Origin: Nitrospira defluvii
GTDB lineage: Bacteria; Nitrospirota; Nitrospiria; Nitrospirales; Nitrospiraceae
NCBI GenBank assembly: GCA_016199015.1
Contig: JACQHN010000296.1
Coordinates: forward strand, 1 to 5,829
Direction: 5' to 3'
DNA length: 5,829 nt
Shown here: one piece after another, positions 1 to 5,829 of the stretch
Position numbering within the stretch: the stretch's first letter is position 1
Layout: each line of letters starts with the position of its first letter
Program-made: the position numbers and the translations under genes
The notes under the pieces: generated by a model
What the model was told of the DNA's origin: nothing
The model's input: the letters and a program-made list of their open reading frames with translations, nothing else
Database searches by the model: none

Positions 1-366
1 ATCAGTTCTGCGATGCGTTTAAAACGCTGGGCGTGCAGTCTGCCGATAAGCTCCACTTCAACAGTGACTGTCAGCCGATCTGTTCTGACGATACCGCCTC
101 GTTAGCGCTGCTTGTCATCGTGACCTCACAGAGCAGCCGCTTGTCCGATCATCCCACGGTCGGTCCGCCTCAGGATCTCCTGCTCAAGATTTCCGTGCTT
201 CGCATCTGATCTCCCCAGCCCATACCTCGTAATCGTTCCATTGCAATAACCTGTGCTGCTCGATGCTCGATTTCGGCGTCCGGCCTACCGTCTCATTCTT
301 TTGGGCGCGTACGACCGGAGCAGAGACCGGGCATCGAACGTGGGGGAACTCTGGGAGGTCATTTCT
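1..366. other. Upstream region without a supportable gene
   Basis: I see no convincing gene here. On the + strand, one frame is open from base 3 to a TGA at 207-209 (68 codons, fairly GC-rich third positions) with no start in view; its peptide (ending LLLKISVLRI) matches no family I recognise, so it could be the tail of a gene cut by the window edge or chance. On the - strand, a frame open from about 101 to the left edge reads TVTVEVELIGRLHAQRFKRI, which looks protein-like but has no clear start and a stop just upstream. A 13-base inverted repeat (GCGTTT-A-AAACGC) lies at 15-27. I found no convincing sigma-70 promoter pair and no CueR/CopR-type operator, although the operon promoter probably lies in 210-350. 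The frame of the following gene extends up to an ATG at 253, but those extra codons precede a clear signal peptide and are probably untranslated. Confidence 0.4.
353..358 (+). promoter_or_regulatory. Ribosome binding site of the cusC-like gene
   Basis: GGGAGG lies 8 bases before the ATG at 367. It decides the start: the longer reading from 253 would put 38 hydrophilic residues before the signal peptide, whereas 367 places the positively charged start of the signal peptide at residue 1. Confidence 0.75.
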
Positions 367-1656
367 ATGAAACGGAATAGACGACGTCAGTGTGTGACGG
401 TCGCGTCAGTGCTGGTGATGTTCTTCAGTAGTGGACTGTTGAGGGCGCAGGATCCCGACTCTGTGCTGCTCAACCGGCTGGTGCTGCCGGAGTTGATCCA
501 AGAGGTCCTGGCGCGGAATCCCGAGCTTGTGGCGGCGCGCAAGCAATGGGAAGCCGCCACGACTCGGATTACGCAGGCGCGGTCGCTGGAGGACCCCACC
601 CTGTCCGTCCAGTTGTGGAATGTCCCGCAGACCTTCAACGTCACGCAGGCGCAGAACAGTATCTTCGGTCTCTCGCAGAATCTTCCCTTCCCCGGCAAGC
701 TGGCGCTCAAAGGCGACGTGGCGAGCCGTTCGGCCGATATGACCGAGCAGGCGGTCCGTGGGAAGGAGCGGGAGCTCGTCGCCCGCCTCAAGCAGGCCTA
801 CTACGATCTGTTCCTCACACACAAGGCGATCCAGATTCATCATGAACAAGTCGAGCTGCTCGGACAGTTCGTAGAGAGTACCACCGCGAAGTTCCGGACA
901 GGCAAAGGAAGCCAAGCCGATGTCCTCAAAGCCCAGGTCGAGCTGTCCCTGCTGTTCCAGCAGCTCCCCGTCCTGGAACAGCGCCGCGAGACCGCCGAAG
1001 CGATGTTGAACACCCTGCTGGATCGGGATTCCAGCGCACCCTTAGGCATCCCTCAAGAGCCGTTTCAGATCCCGCTCGACAAAACCCTCGACGATCTGCA
1101 CCGTCTCGCGCTGAACGACAGGCCGGAGCTCAAAGCCGCCGAGTTGGCCGTGCAACGGAACGAGCAGTCCCGCGCGCTGGCCCAGCGGCAGTACTACCCG
1201 GACTTTAGTGTGGCGTTTCAGCGCTTCCAGAACTTTCAGGCCAACGACGGATTCGGCGCCTACGTGGCGATGAGCATCCCCTTCGCGTTTTGGACCAAGC
1301 CGAAGTATGACGCTGGCGTGCAGGAGGCTGCGGCGGCGGTTTCGGCCGCGCGGGCACAGCAACATACCTTAGAAAACCTGACCCGGTTTCAGGTCAACGA
1401 CCTCCTGGCCAGGCTCCGGGCGACTGATCAGGTGGCCACGTTGTATCGCACCACCATCTTGCCCCAGGCCGCGCAGAGCCTGGACGCGGCGCGCGTCGGG
1501 TATCGTGCGGGCAAAGCAGGGTTTCTGGATCTGATTGAAACCCAGCGGGCGTGGCGAGGATTTCAGCTGGAGTACTTCAAGGCCCTTGTGGACCGACAGC
1601 ATCGACTGGCCGAACTCGAGCAGGTCGTTGGGGTCAACCTCGATCGCCAGAGCTAA
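367..1656 (+). CDS. cusC: TolC/CusC-family outer membrane efflux protein
   Basis: This 429-residue protein is the outer-membrane exit channel of the tripartite metal pump; trimers of this family form a periplasmic alpha-barrel ending in an outer-membrane beta-barrel. Residues 1-27 form a signal peptide: basic start (KRNRRR), hydrophobic core (VASVLVMFF) and a likely cut after LLRA, before QDP. No lipobox cysteine is present, unlike E. coli CusC, which is a lipoprotein. Two outer-membrane-efflux repeats follow: about residues 40-230 (opening with LIQEVLARNPELVAARKQW and a conserved QNLPFPGK stretch) and about 240-425 (LNDRPELKAAELAV through LDLIETQRAW). Length is normal for the family. The cusB-like gene begins 24 bases downstream, so the two are almost certainly cotranscribed. 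The TolC-type family is clear from the sequence; the copper assignment rests on the adaptor and pump next to it, since CzcC-type proteins look similar. Confidence 0.9.
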   Translation: MKRNRRRQCVTVASVLVMFFSSGLLRAQDPDSVLLNRLVLPELIQEVLARNPELVAARKQWEAATTRITQARSLEDPTLSVQLWNVPQTFNVTQAQNSIFGLSQNLPFPGKLALKGDVASRSADMTEQAVRGKERELVARLKQAYYDLFLTHKAIQIHHEQVELLGQFVESTTAKFRTGKGSQADVLKAQVELSLLFQQLPVLEQRRETAEAMLNTLLDRDSSAPLGIPQEPFQIPLDKTLDDLHRLALNDRPELKAAELAVQRNEQSRALAQRQYYPDFSVAFQRFQNFQANDGFGAYVAMSIPFAFWTKPKYDAGVQEAAAAVSAARAQQHTLENLTRFQVNDLLARLRATDQVATLYRTTILPQAAQSLDAARVGYRAGKAGFLDLIETQRAWRGFQLEYFKALVDRQHRLAELEQVVGVNLDRQS

Positions 1657-1666
1657 TTCAGACCCA

Positions 1667-1672
1667 AAGGAG
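1667..1672 (+). promoter_or_regulatory. Ribosome binding site of the cusB-like gene
   Basis: AAGGAG ends 8 bases before the ATG at 1681, within the 24-base gap after the cusC-like stop codon. It is a near-ideal site and supports that start, as well as translation from a shared transcript. Confidence 0.8.
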
Positions 1673-1680
1673 AAACCCTC

Positions 1681-3480
1681 ATGAACCGACAGACATGCAA
1701 GAACAGTTTCGTGGTTAGCGCCGTGGCGATCGGTGTGATGGCCGGAGTCGCCGTCGGCTTCTTCACCGCTCACAGAATGATGACGGGTGACTTGAAGCAG
1801 AGGGACATGACAGGGATGCCGATGCAGGGCACGATGCCCATGAAAGACACGGGCCGCATGGGAGAAGCGGGCGCCTCGGCGCCCGTGGGGCGGGCGGGTG
1901 AGATGCCCGGCATGTCCGGAGCGCCATCGGGGGCGGTGGTGGTTCCGGCTGTGATGAGACAGTTGATCGGAGTCCGGAGTGCCCCGGTCACCTACGCGTC
2001 CTTGGGGCAAGAGATTCGCGCCGTCGGCACGGTTGGCTACGACGAACGTGGCTTGACTCAGGTCACCGTGAAAACCTCCGGGTGGGTGCGAGAGGTCTTT
2101 GTCGATTCGATCGGTCGCCCCGTACACAAAGGCGAGCGCCTCTTTACCCTCTACTCGCCGGACCTCCTGGCTACGCAGGACGAGTATCTCCTCGCTGTGA
2201 AAATGCAGGCCCAACTGGCTACGAGTCCCCTCGCTGCAGTCACAGCCAACGCGGCGTCCCTCGTGGCTAGTTCGCGGGAGCGTTTGCACCTGTGGGACGT
2301 GACCGATCTGCAAATCGCCACGCTGGAGCGTCGCGGCAAAGCGGAGCCGGTGCTCACGGTCTACGCGCCTTCTGCCGGGATCGTCCTGAAGCGGGAAGCT
2401 TTGCCAGGGAAATATGTGGAGCCAGGCACGACACTGTATGAAGTGGCGGATCTCTCCATAGTCTGGATCTCTGCCGATATCTATGAGTCCGAGGTCGCGG
2501 CGGTAACCCTCAACCAGCCGGCCTCAGTCATGTTCGGTGCCTATCCAGGAACAATCTTTCGCGGCAACGTGTCGTACATCTACCCCTCATTGAATACTGA
2601 AGCCCGGACGGTGCGCGTGCGGGTGGAATTGTCGAATCCTGGTTTGAAGCTGAAGCCCGGCATGTACGGGAACGTTATCTTACAGACGGATGCGGTTCAC
2701 ACCTTAGCCGTGCCCAAGGAAGCGGTGCTGGAGACGGGACTTCGCCAACTCGTGTTCATGGATCGGGGACAAGGCCGTTATGAGCCGGTGTCAGTCAAGT
2801 TGGGGCGTCGGAGTCAGGATGACGTCGAAGTGCTGGAAGGACTTAAAGCAGGAGATCGGATCGTGACCTCGGCGAATTTCTTGTTGGACGCAGAGAGCAA
2901 GTTGGCCTCGGCGTCGAGCATGCAGGCCATGATGGGCCGGATCGGCATGGCCGATTGGCAGATGCGCGGCGCCTATGAAGCCAAGATGGAAGGAATGGAA
3001 GGCATGGACATGGGAAAAGGGGGCGTCTCGGCGCCCCCAGGGCGGGCGGGTGAGAAAAGCAGCATGGAAGGGATGGAGGGAATGCAAGGCATGAAGGGCA
3101 TGGGAAGCATGCCGGGCATGGAGATGGGGGACATGAGAGAGATGATGGTCGCTGAGACCCGTCAAACGGGCGGCCTCTCCCTCGCGTTGACGACAGCGCC
3201 GGAGAAACCCAAGGCCGGTGACGTGCTGCTCCGGCTCAAGCTCACAGATCAGGCCGGTAAGCCAGTGACCAATGTGCAAGTCGTGTTCGTCTATACGATG
3301 CCGATGCCGGGCATGACCGACTCCAAGGTGACGGCGCACCATACCAAGGAAGGGCTCTACGAAGGCAAGGTGATGTTCGGCATGGGCGGAACCTGGCTGG
3401 TAACGGTCAACGTGACGATACCAGGACGAGCACCGATCGCCGAAAAGTTTCAGTTCTCGGTCACCGGGGGAGGCATGTAG
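1681..3480 (+). CDS. cusB: CusB-type periplasmic adaptor with methionine-rich linkers and C-terminal YtkA/FixH-like domain
   Basis: This 599-residue membrane-fusion protein would link the pump to the outer-membrane channel and hand over Cu(I)/Ag(I). Residues 9-30 form an N-terminal membrane anchor or signal. Residues 33-78 hold 10 methionines, in the place where E. coli CusB has its Cu(I)-binding methionines. The adaptor core follows: VGYDERG...GWVREVFV with YSPDLLATQDEYL (about 115-172, biotinyl-lipoyl-like half and hairpin entry), PVLTVYAPSAGIV to VADLSIVWI (223-263), a beta-barrel (about 264-335) and a membrane-proximal part (about 340-408). Residues 414-489 carry 20 methionines, seven of them at strict 3-residue spacing (462-480). 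Residues about 498-596 resemble YtkA/FixH-like beta-sandwich domains (KLTDQAGKPV, MPMPGM, GLYEGKVMFGMGGTWLV). E. coli CusB (about 400 residues) lacks this extension. Two copies of a 36-base hairpin repeat encode residues 63-74 and 447-458. It ends in TAG. Confidence 0.93.
   Translation: MNRQTCKNSFVVSAVAIGVMAGVAVGFFTAHRMMTGDLKQRDMTGMPMQGTMPMKDTGRMGEAGASAPVGRAGEMPGMSGAPSGAVVVPAVMRQLIGVRSAPVTYASLGQEIRAVGTVGYDERGLTQVTVKTSGWVREVFVDSIGRPVHKGERLFTLYSPDLLATQDEYLLAVKMQAQLATSPLAAVTANAASLVASSRERLHLWDVTDLQIATLERRGKAEPVLTVYAPSAGIVLKREALPGKYVEPGTTLYEVADLSIVWISADIYESEVAAVTLNQPASVMFGAYPGTIFRGNVSYIYPSLNTEARTVRVRVELSNPGLKLKPGMYGNVILQTDAVHTLAVPKEAVLETGLRQLVFMDRGQGRYEPVSVKLGRRSQDDVEVLEGLKAGDRIVTSANFLLDAESKLASASSMQAMMGRIGMADWQMRGAYEAKMEGMEGMDMGKGGVSAPPGRAGEKSSMEGMEGMQGMKGMGSMPGMEMGDMREMMVAETRQTGGLSLALTTAPEKPKAGDVLLRLKLTDQAGKPVTNVQVVFVYTMPMPGMTDSKVTAHHTKEGLYEGKVMFGMGGTWLVTVNVTIPGRAPIAEKFQFSVTGGGM
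1777..1914 (+). other. Methionine-rich tract 1 (adaptor residues 33-78)
   Basis: Ten methionines occur in 46 residues (33, 34, 43, 46, 48, 52, 54, 60, 75, 78), mostly as MxxM or MxM pairs such as MTGMPMQ and MPGM. Such spacing is typical of periplasmic Cu(I)/Ag(I)-binding segments. The first 36-base hairpin repeat sits between methionines 60 and 75 and contributes a methionine-free stretch. Metal binding is inferred from composition and operon context. Confidence 0.7.
1867..1902 (+). repeat. REP-like hairpin repeat, copy 1 (in frame inside the cusB-like gene)
   Basis: The 36-base unit has an 8-bp stem (1867-1874 with 1879-1886, outermost pair G-T) closed by a CTCG loop at 1875-1878, then the tail GGGGCGGGCGGGTGAG. 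It matches copy 2 at 31 of 36 positions without gaps. It is read in the frame giving AGASAPVGRAGE (residues 63-74), which avoids the TGA present in another frame of the tail. It interrupts the first methionine-rich tract. Confidence 0.75.
2920..3147 (+). repeat. Methionine-rich tract 2 (adaptor residues 414-489) with short tandem repeats
   Basis: Twenty methionines fall in 76 residues. The DNA is built from degenerate 9-base units of the type ATGGAAGGN (2986-3010 and 3064-3117), encoding MEG, MQG, MKG and MGS steps with methionine at every third residue from 462 to 480. Such low-complexity DNA can expand or contract by slippage. Hairpin copy 2 (3019-3054) splits the tract into a left part (MEGMEGMDMGK) and a right part (SSMEGMEGMQGMKGM) of similar sequence. 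It probably forms a flexible copper- or silver-binding linker between the adaptor core and the C-terminal domain. Confidence 0.7.
3019..3054 (+). repeat. REP-like hairpin repeat, copy 2 (in frame inside the cusB-like gene)
   Basis: The stem is 3019-3026 with 3031-3038 (8 bp, innermost pair T-G), the loop CTCG is at 3027-3030 and the tail is AGGGCGGGCGGGTGAG. It is read in the same frame as copy 1, giving GGVSAPPGRAGE (residues 447-458). AAAAG occurs immediately at both edges (3015-3019 and 3055-3059), which might be a short target duplication or chance. Confidence 0.78.
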
Positions 3481-3551
3481 GGACTGACTCGCCGTCTGCG
3501 GGTGCCTGGCCCCGCCCGGTGTAGGGACCTTGCTGCGGGCGCTTGGGGAAA

Positions 3552-3587
3552 GCCTGCGTCTCGGCGCAGGCGGGATGGGTGGGTGAG
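3552..3587 (+). repeat. REP-like hairpin repeat, copy 3 (intergenic)
   Basis: The stem is 3552-3559 with 3564-3571 (8 bp, innermost pair T-G), the loop is CTCG at 3560-3563 and the tail is GGGATGGGTGGGTGAG. It matches copy 2 at 26 of 36 positions. Six of the ten differences are paired substitutions in the stem (GG, GG, GG to CC, CT and their complements on the other arm) that keep pairing intact. It lies 71 bases after the adaptor stop and 71 bases before the pump ATG, so in the mRNA it could act as an intercistronic structure. Confidence 0.68.
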
Positions 3588-3648
3588 GTGCTCGCCCAGG
3601 TCGGCGCCACCCGCATTTTCATCATGCATGGGTGAACTGGAAGTTCAA

Positions 3649-3653
3649 GAGGA
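3649..3653 (+). promoter_or_regulatory. Ribosome binding site deciding the pump start
   Basis: GAGGA lies 5 bases before the ATG at 3659. The frame also opens with GTG at 3632 (9 codons earlier), but no good site precedes it. With the 3659 start, the N-terminus aligns residue for residue with E. coli CusA and the TM4 aspartate falls at position 405, as in CusA. Confidence 0.65.
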
Positions 3654-3658
3654 CTGTG

Positions 3659-5275
3659 ATGGTCGCACGACTGATCGAAGCGAGCGCTAGAAATCCGGTC
3701 TTGGTGGTCTTGAGCGTGCTCCTGTTGGCCGCCTGGGGTGCCTGGGCTCTGTTTGACGTTCCCCTGGATGCCATTCCGGACCTCTCGGATGTCCAGGTGA
3801 TCATCTATACCGAGTGGCCGGGGCGAAGTCCCACCCTTATTGAAGACCAGATTACCTATCCGGTTGTGACTTCTCTACTCGCTGGCCCCAGAGTGAAACG
3901 GGTCCGAGGAGTCTCGGAATACGGGGTGTCGTATGTGTATGTGATCTTCGAAGACCGGACCGACCTGTATTGGGCGAGGAGTCGCGTGCTGGAATATCTT
4001 CAGAAGCTCACCGGGAAGCTTCCGGCCAGCGTCACGCCGACGTTAGGTCCCGATGCGACCGGTGTTGGCTGGGTCTATCAGTATGCCTTGGTGGACGAGT
4101 CCGGGACACACGATCTGGCGCAACTCCGCAGTCTCCAAGATTGGTACCTGCGCTACCAACTGGAGGGTGTGCCTGGTGTGGCGGAAGTCGCGGCGGTCGG
4201 CGGGTTCGTCAAACAGTATCAAATCGAGGTGGACCCGAACACGTTGGCCGCCTATCGGTTGCCGATCAAGACGATCATTGAAGCGGTCCGCAACAGCAAT
4301 GCGGAGGTGAGCGGCCGTGTCTTAGAAATGGCCGGCACGGAATATGTGATTCGAGGGCGCGGCTATCTGCGCTCGGTTGAAGATATTGAGCTGATCCCCG
4401 TCGGCACGGATGGCCGCGGCACGCCCATCTTGATTCGGGATATCGCCCATGTCCACATCGGGCCGGATCAGCGACGGGGCCTCGCCGAGTTAGACGGCAA
4501 GGGCCAGACCGTGGGCGGCATCGTCATCATGCGGGCCGGCGAGAACGCGCTCGCCGTGATCGAGCGGATCAAAGCGCGGCTGGACGAAATCACACCAGCG
4601 CTACCCAACGGTGTGCGCATCATACCCACCTATGACCGGTCAGACCTTATTCATCGGGCCATCGCTGTGCTCCGCGAGAAGCTCGTGGAGGAGAGTGTCA
4701 TCGTCAGCCTGGTTGCGGTGGTCTTTCTGTTTCACCTACGCAGCGCCTTCGTAGCCATCATCATTCTGCCCGTGGCCGTGCTGCTGGCCTTTATTCCGAT
4801 GGCCTACTTGAAGATCACGTCTAACATCATGTCGCTCGGTGGGATCGCCATTGCCATCGGCGCAATGGTCGATGCCGCCATTGTGATGGTGGAGAATGCG
4901 CATAAGCGTCTCGAGCAGGCTCCGACGGCGGATCGGATTGGCACGATCATCGCGGCGGCCAAAGAAGTCGGCCGTCCCTTGTTCTTCTCGTTGTTGGTGA
5001 TCGCCGTGTCGTTCCTGCCGATCTTCGCGCTGGAAGCCCAGGAGGGCCGACTGTTTACGCCCTTGGCCTACACCAAGACGTTCTCCATGCTGTTCGCCAC
5101 AGCTCTCTCGGTGACCTTGGCTCCCGTACTGATGGTCCTTCTTATCAGGGGGCGCATCCGAGGGGAAGCCAAGAATCCGTTGAACCGGTTGCTGATCGCG
5201 TTGTATCGCCCCATTCTCTCCGGCGCGCTGCGCATCCGGTGGCTGACGCTCGGATTGGCGGTAGTGATCGTGTGA
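3659..5275 (+). CDS. cusA: CusA-type HME-RND copper/silver pump, N-terminal half ending at an in-frame TGA
   Basis: From the ATG at 3659 this gives 538 residues, about half of the roughly 1,040 expected for this inner-membrane proton-driven heavy-metal pump. Recognisable CusA stretches, in order: DAIPDLSDVQVIIYT, SYVYVIFEDRTDLYWARSRV, LGPDATGVGW, DLAQLRSLQDW (periplasmic porter domain, about 33-340), then helices TM2-TM6 (about 345-500). TM4 contains GAMVDAAIVMVENAHKRLE; its aspartate is residue 405 and glutamate 412, matching the E. coli CusA numbering, and this aspartate is the family's proton-relay position. Helix 7 starts at about 527 (RWLTLGLAVVIV) and is cut by TGA at 5273-5275, codon 539. 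The CusA sequence resumes in the same frame immediately afterwards. A product ending here would lack half the membrane domain, the docking part and the methionine site, so it is probably non-functional unless the stop is read through or is a sequence error. It is third in the operon. Confidence 0.85.
   Translation: MVARLIEASARNPVLVVLSVLLLAAWGAWALFDVPLDAIPDLSDVQVIIYTEWPGRSPTLIEDQITYPVVTSLLAGPRVKRVRGVSEYGVSYVYVIFEDRTDLYWARSRVLEYLQKLTGKLPASVTPTLGPDATGVGWVYQYALVDESGTHDLAQLRSLQDWYLRYQLEGVPGVAEVAAVGGFVKQYQIEVDPNTLAAYRLPIKTIIEAVRNSNAEVSGRVLEMAGTEYVIRGRGYLRSVEDIELIPVGTDGRGTPILIRDIAHVHIGPDQRRGLAELDGKGQTVGGIVIMRAGENALAVIERIKARLDEITPALPNGVRIIPTYDRSDLIHRAIAVLREKLVEESVIVSLVAVVFLFHLRSAFVAIIILPVAVLLAFIPMAYLKITSNIMSLGGIAIAIGAMVDAAIVMVENAHKRLEQAPTADRIGTIIAAAKEVGRPLFFSLLVIAVSFLPIFALEAQEGRLFTPLAYTKTFSMLFATALSVTLAPVLMVLLIRGRIRGEAKNPLNRLLIALYRPILSGALRIRWLTLGLAVVIV
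5273..5275 (+). other. Premature in-frame TGA in the pump gene
   Basis: This TGA lies between AVVIV and FTAPIF in predicted TM7, aligned with a leucine in E. coli CusA (about position 548). From here on the offset to CusA numbering is a constant 9, so there is no indel. The other two genes end in TAA and TAG, and TGG serves as the tryptophan codon throughout, so general TGA recoding is not supported by this window. Confidence 0.9.
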
Positions 5276-5829
5276 TTCACGGCGCCGATTTTTTCCCGTC
5301 TCGGCGCAGAATTCATGCCACCGCTGAACGAGGGGACCATTCTCTATATGCCGACCACGATCCCCGGCCTCTCGATTCCTGAATCAGTCAAGATCTTGCA
5401 GGTCCAGGATCAGTTGCTTACGACCTTCCCGGAAGTGGAACGAGTGTTCGGCAAGATGGGGAAGGCTCCGACTGCCACAGATCCGGCCTTTGTCGGGATG
5501 GCCGAGATCACGGTCACCCTCAAACCGGAAGCGCACTGGCGGCCCGGCATGACCTGGGACCGGTTACTGGATGAGATGGATGCCAAGCTGCGCATCCCAG
5601 GCTTCCCGAACATCTGGTGGATGCCGATTCAGACTCGCACCGAGATGATCACGACCGGCGTGCGGAGTCCCGTGGGGATCAAAGTGCTGGGGCCGGACCT
5701 GAAGACGATCGAGGCGATCGGCCTGGAGATCGAACGTGTGCTGGCGAAAGTCCCCGGCACACGGAGTGCCTTCGCGGAGCGGCTGAACGAGGGGTATTAT
5801 CTTGATCTGATCGTGAACCGCCGCGAGGC
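5276..5829 (+). pseudogene. cusA: Continuation of the CusA-type pump after the TGA (partial, runs off the right edge)
   Basis: The same frame stays open to the window end (184 codons) and encodes the second periplasmic region of CusA: LGAEFMPPLNEGTILYMP, PEVERVFGKMGKA, EAHWRPGMTWDRLLDEMD, WWMPIQTRTEMITTGVRSP and GIKVLGPDLKTIEAIG. The three methionines matching the E. coli CusA Cu(I)/Ag(I) site are all present: codons at 5348-5350 (M573 in CusA), 5498-5500 (M623) and 5645-5647 (M672). This marks the pump as the Cu/Ag type and not the CzcA (Co/Zn/Cd) type. The coding pattern is undecayed, which points to a recent mutation or a sequencing error. Internal restart at the ATG at 5315 is possible in principle, but it has no good ribosome site and would lose TM7. 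Marked as a pseudogene segment only because of the stop; the rest of the gene lies beyond the window. Confidence 0.75.

Larger units (their letters stand above)
3481..3658 (+). other. Intergenic region between the adaptor and pump genes
   Basis: This 178-base gap is much longer than the 24 bases between the first two genes. It holds hairpin repeat copy 3 at 3552-3587 and otherwise nothing I recognise. There is no U-tract after the hairpin, so it is not a typical intrinsic terminator. An open frame beginning with ATG at 3502 has a compositionally odd, basic peptide and overlaps the pump start; I regard it as chance. I see no separate promoter for the pump gene. Confidence 0.6.

Noticed and set aside
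253..366. N-terminal extension of the cusC-like gene to the ATG at 253
   Set aside because: It would bury the signal peptide behind 38 residues, whereas the ATG at 367 has a good ribosome site 8 bases upstream.
1369..2313. Long antisense open frame (314 codons) across the cusC/cusB junction
   Set aside because: It is a mirror of two well-supported genes, with His/Arg/Gly-rich composition typical of antisense frames in GC-rich DNA.
3481..3600. Intrinsic terminator after the adaptor gene
   Set aside because: The hairpin at 3552-3571 is followed by G-runs, not a T-tract.
3502..3690. Small open frame between adaptor and pump genes
   Set aside because: It has no ribosome site, reads through the hairpin repeat, has no recognisable domain and overlaps the pump start.
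5273..5275. Selenocysteine or an alternative genetic code at the TGA
   Set aside because: The site is in a membrane helix where relatives have ordinary hydrophobic residues, no other in-frame TGA is seen in the three genes, and no obvious selenocysteine insertion hairpin follows. It cannot be fully excluded from one window.
5298..5308. Fourth match to the repeat core (GTCTCGGCGCA) just after the premature stop
   Set aside because: It lacks the paired arms and the G-rich tail, and it encodes the conserved RLGAEF stretch of the pump, so the match is explained by protein coding.

Overview
The window holds a three-gene copper/silver efflux operon on the + strand: an outer-membrane TolC-type factor (cusC-like, 367-1656), a periplasmic adaptor (cusB-like, 1681-3480) and the start of an HME-RND pump (cusA-like, from 3659 past the right edge at 5829). 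Together they would form a tripartite complex that moves Cu(I)/Ag(I) from the periplasm or inner membrane to the outside. The first 366 bases contain no gene I can support. The host is a Gram-negative, GC-rich bacterium. The overall look (methionine-rich adaptor with a C-terminal YtkA/FixH-like domain, GC-rich palindromic repeats) makes me think of Nitrospirota, but that is an impression and not a demonstrated assignment.

Two things are unusual. First, the pump gene has an in-frame TGA at 5273-5275, within the predicted seventh membrane helix. The reading frame continues without any shift as unmistakable CusA sequence to the window end. The three methionines matching the E. coli CusA Cu(I) site (M573, M623, M672) all lie after this stop, so a product ending there would lack the metal site. 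It is a nonsense-mutated gene, a base-call error or, less likely, a recoded codon.

Second, a 36-base hairpin-plus-G-rich-tail repeat occurs three times in the same orientation: at 1867-1902 and 3019-3054 inside the adaptor gene, and at 3552-3587 between the adaptor and the pump gene. The copies align without gaps. Each has an 8-bp stem closed by the same CTCG tetraloop, with base-pair-preserving changes at three stem positions, and each ends in a shared G-run tail. The two intragenic copies are read in the same frame (SAPVGRAGE / SAPPGRAGE) and each interrupts a methionine-rich stretch. This looks like a REP-like mobile or structural repeat family that has entered a coding gene in its stop-free frame.

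Layout: 1-366 no supported gene; 367-1656 cusC-like; 24-base gap; 1681-3480 cusB-like with two repeat copies; 3481-3658 intergenic with the third copy; 3659-5275 N-terminal half of the pump; 5276-5829 continuation of the pump after the TGA, cut by the window edge.
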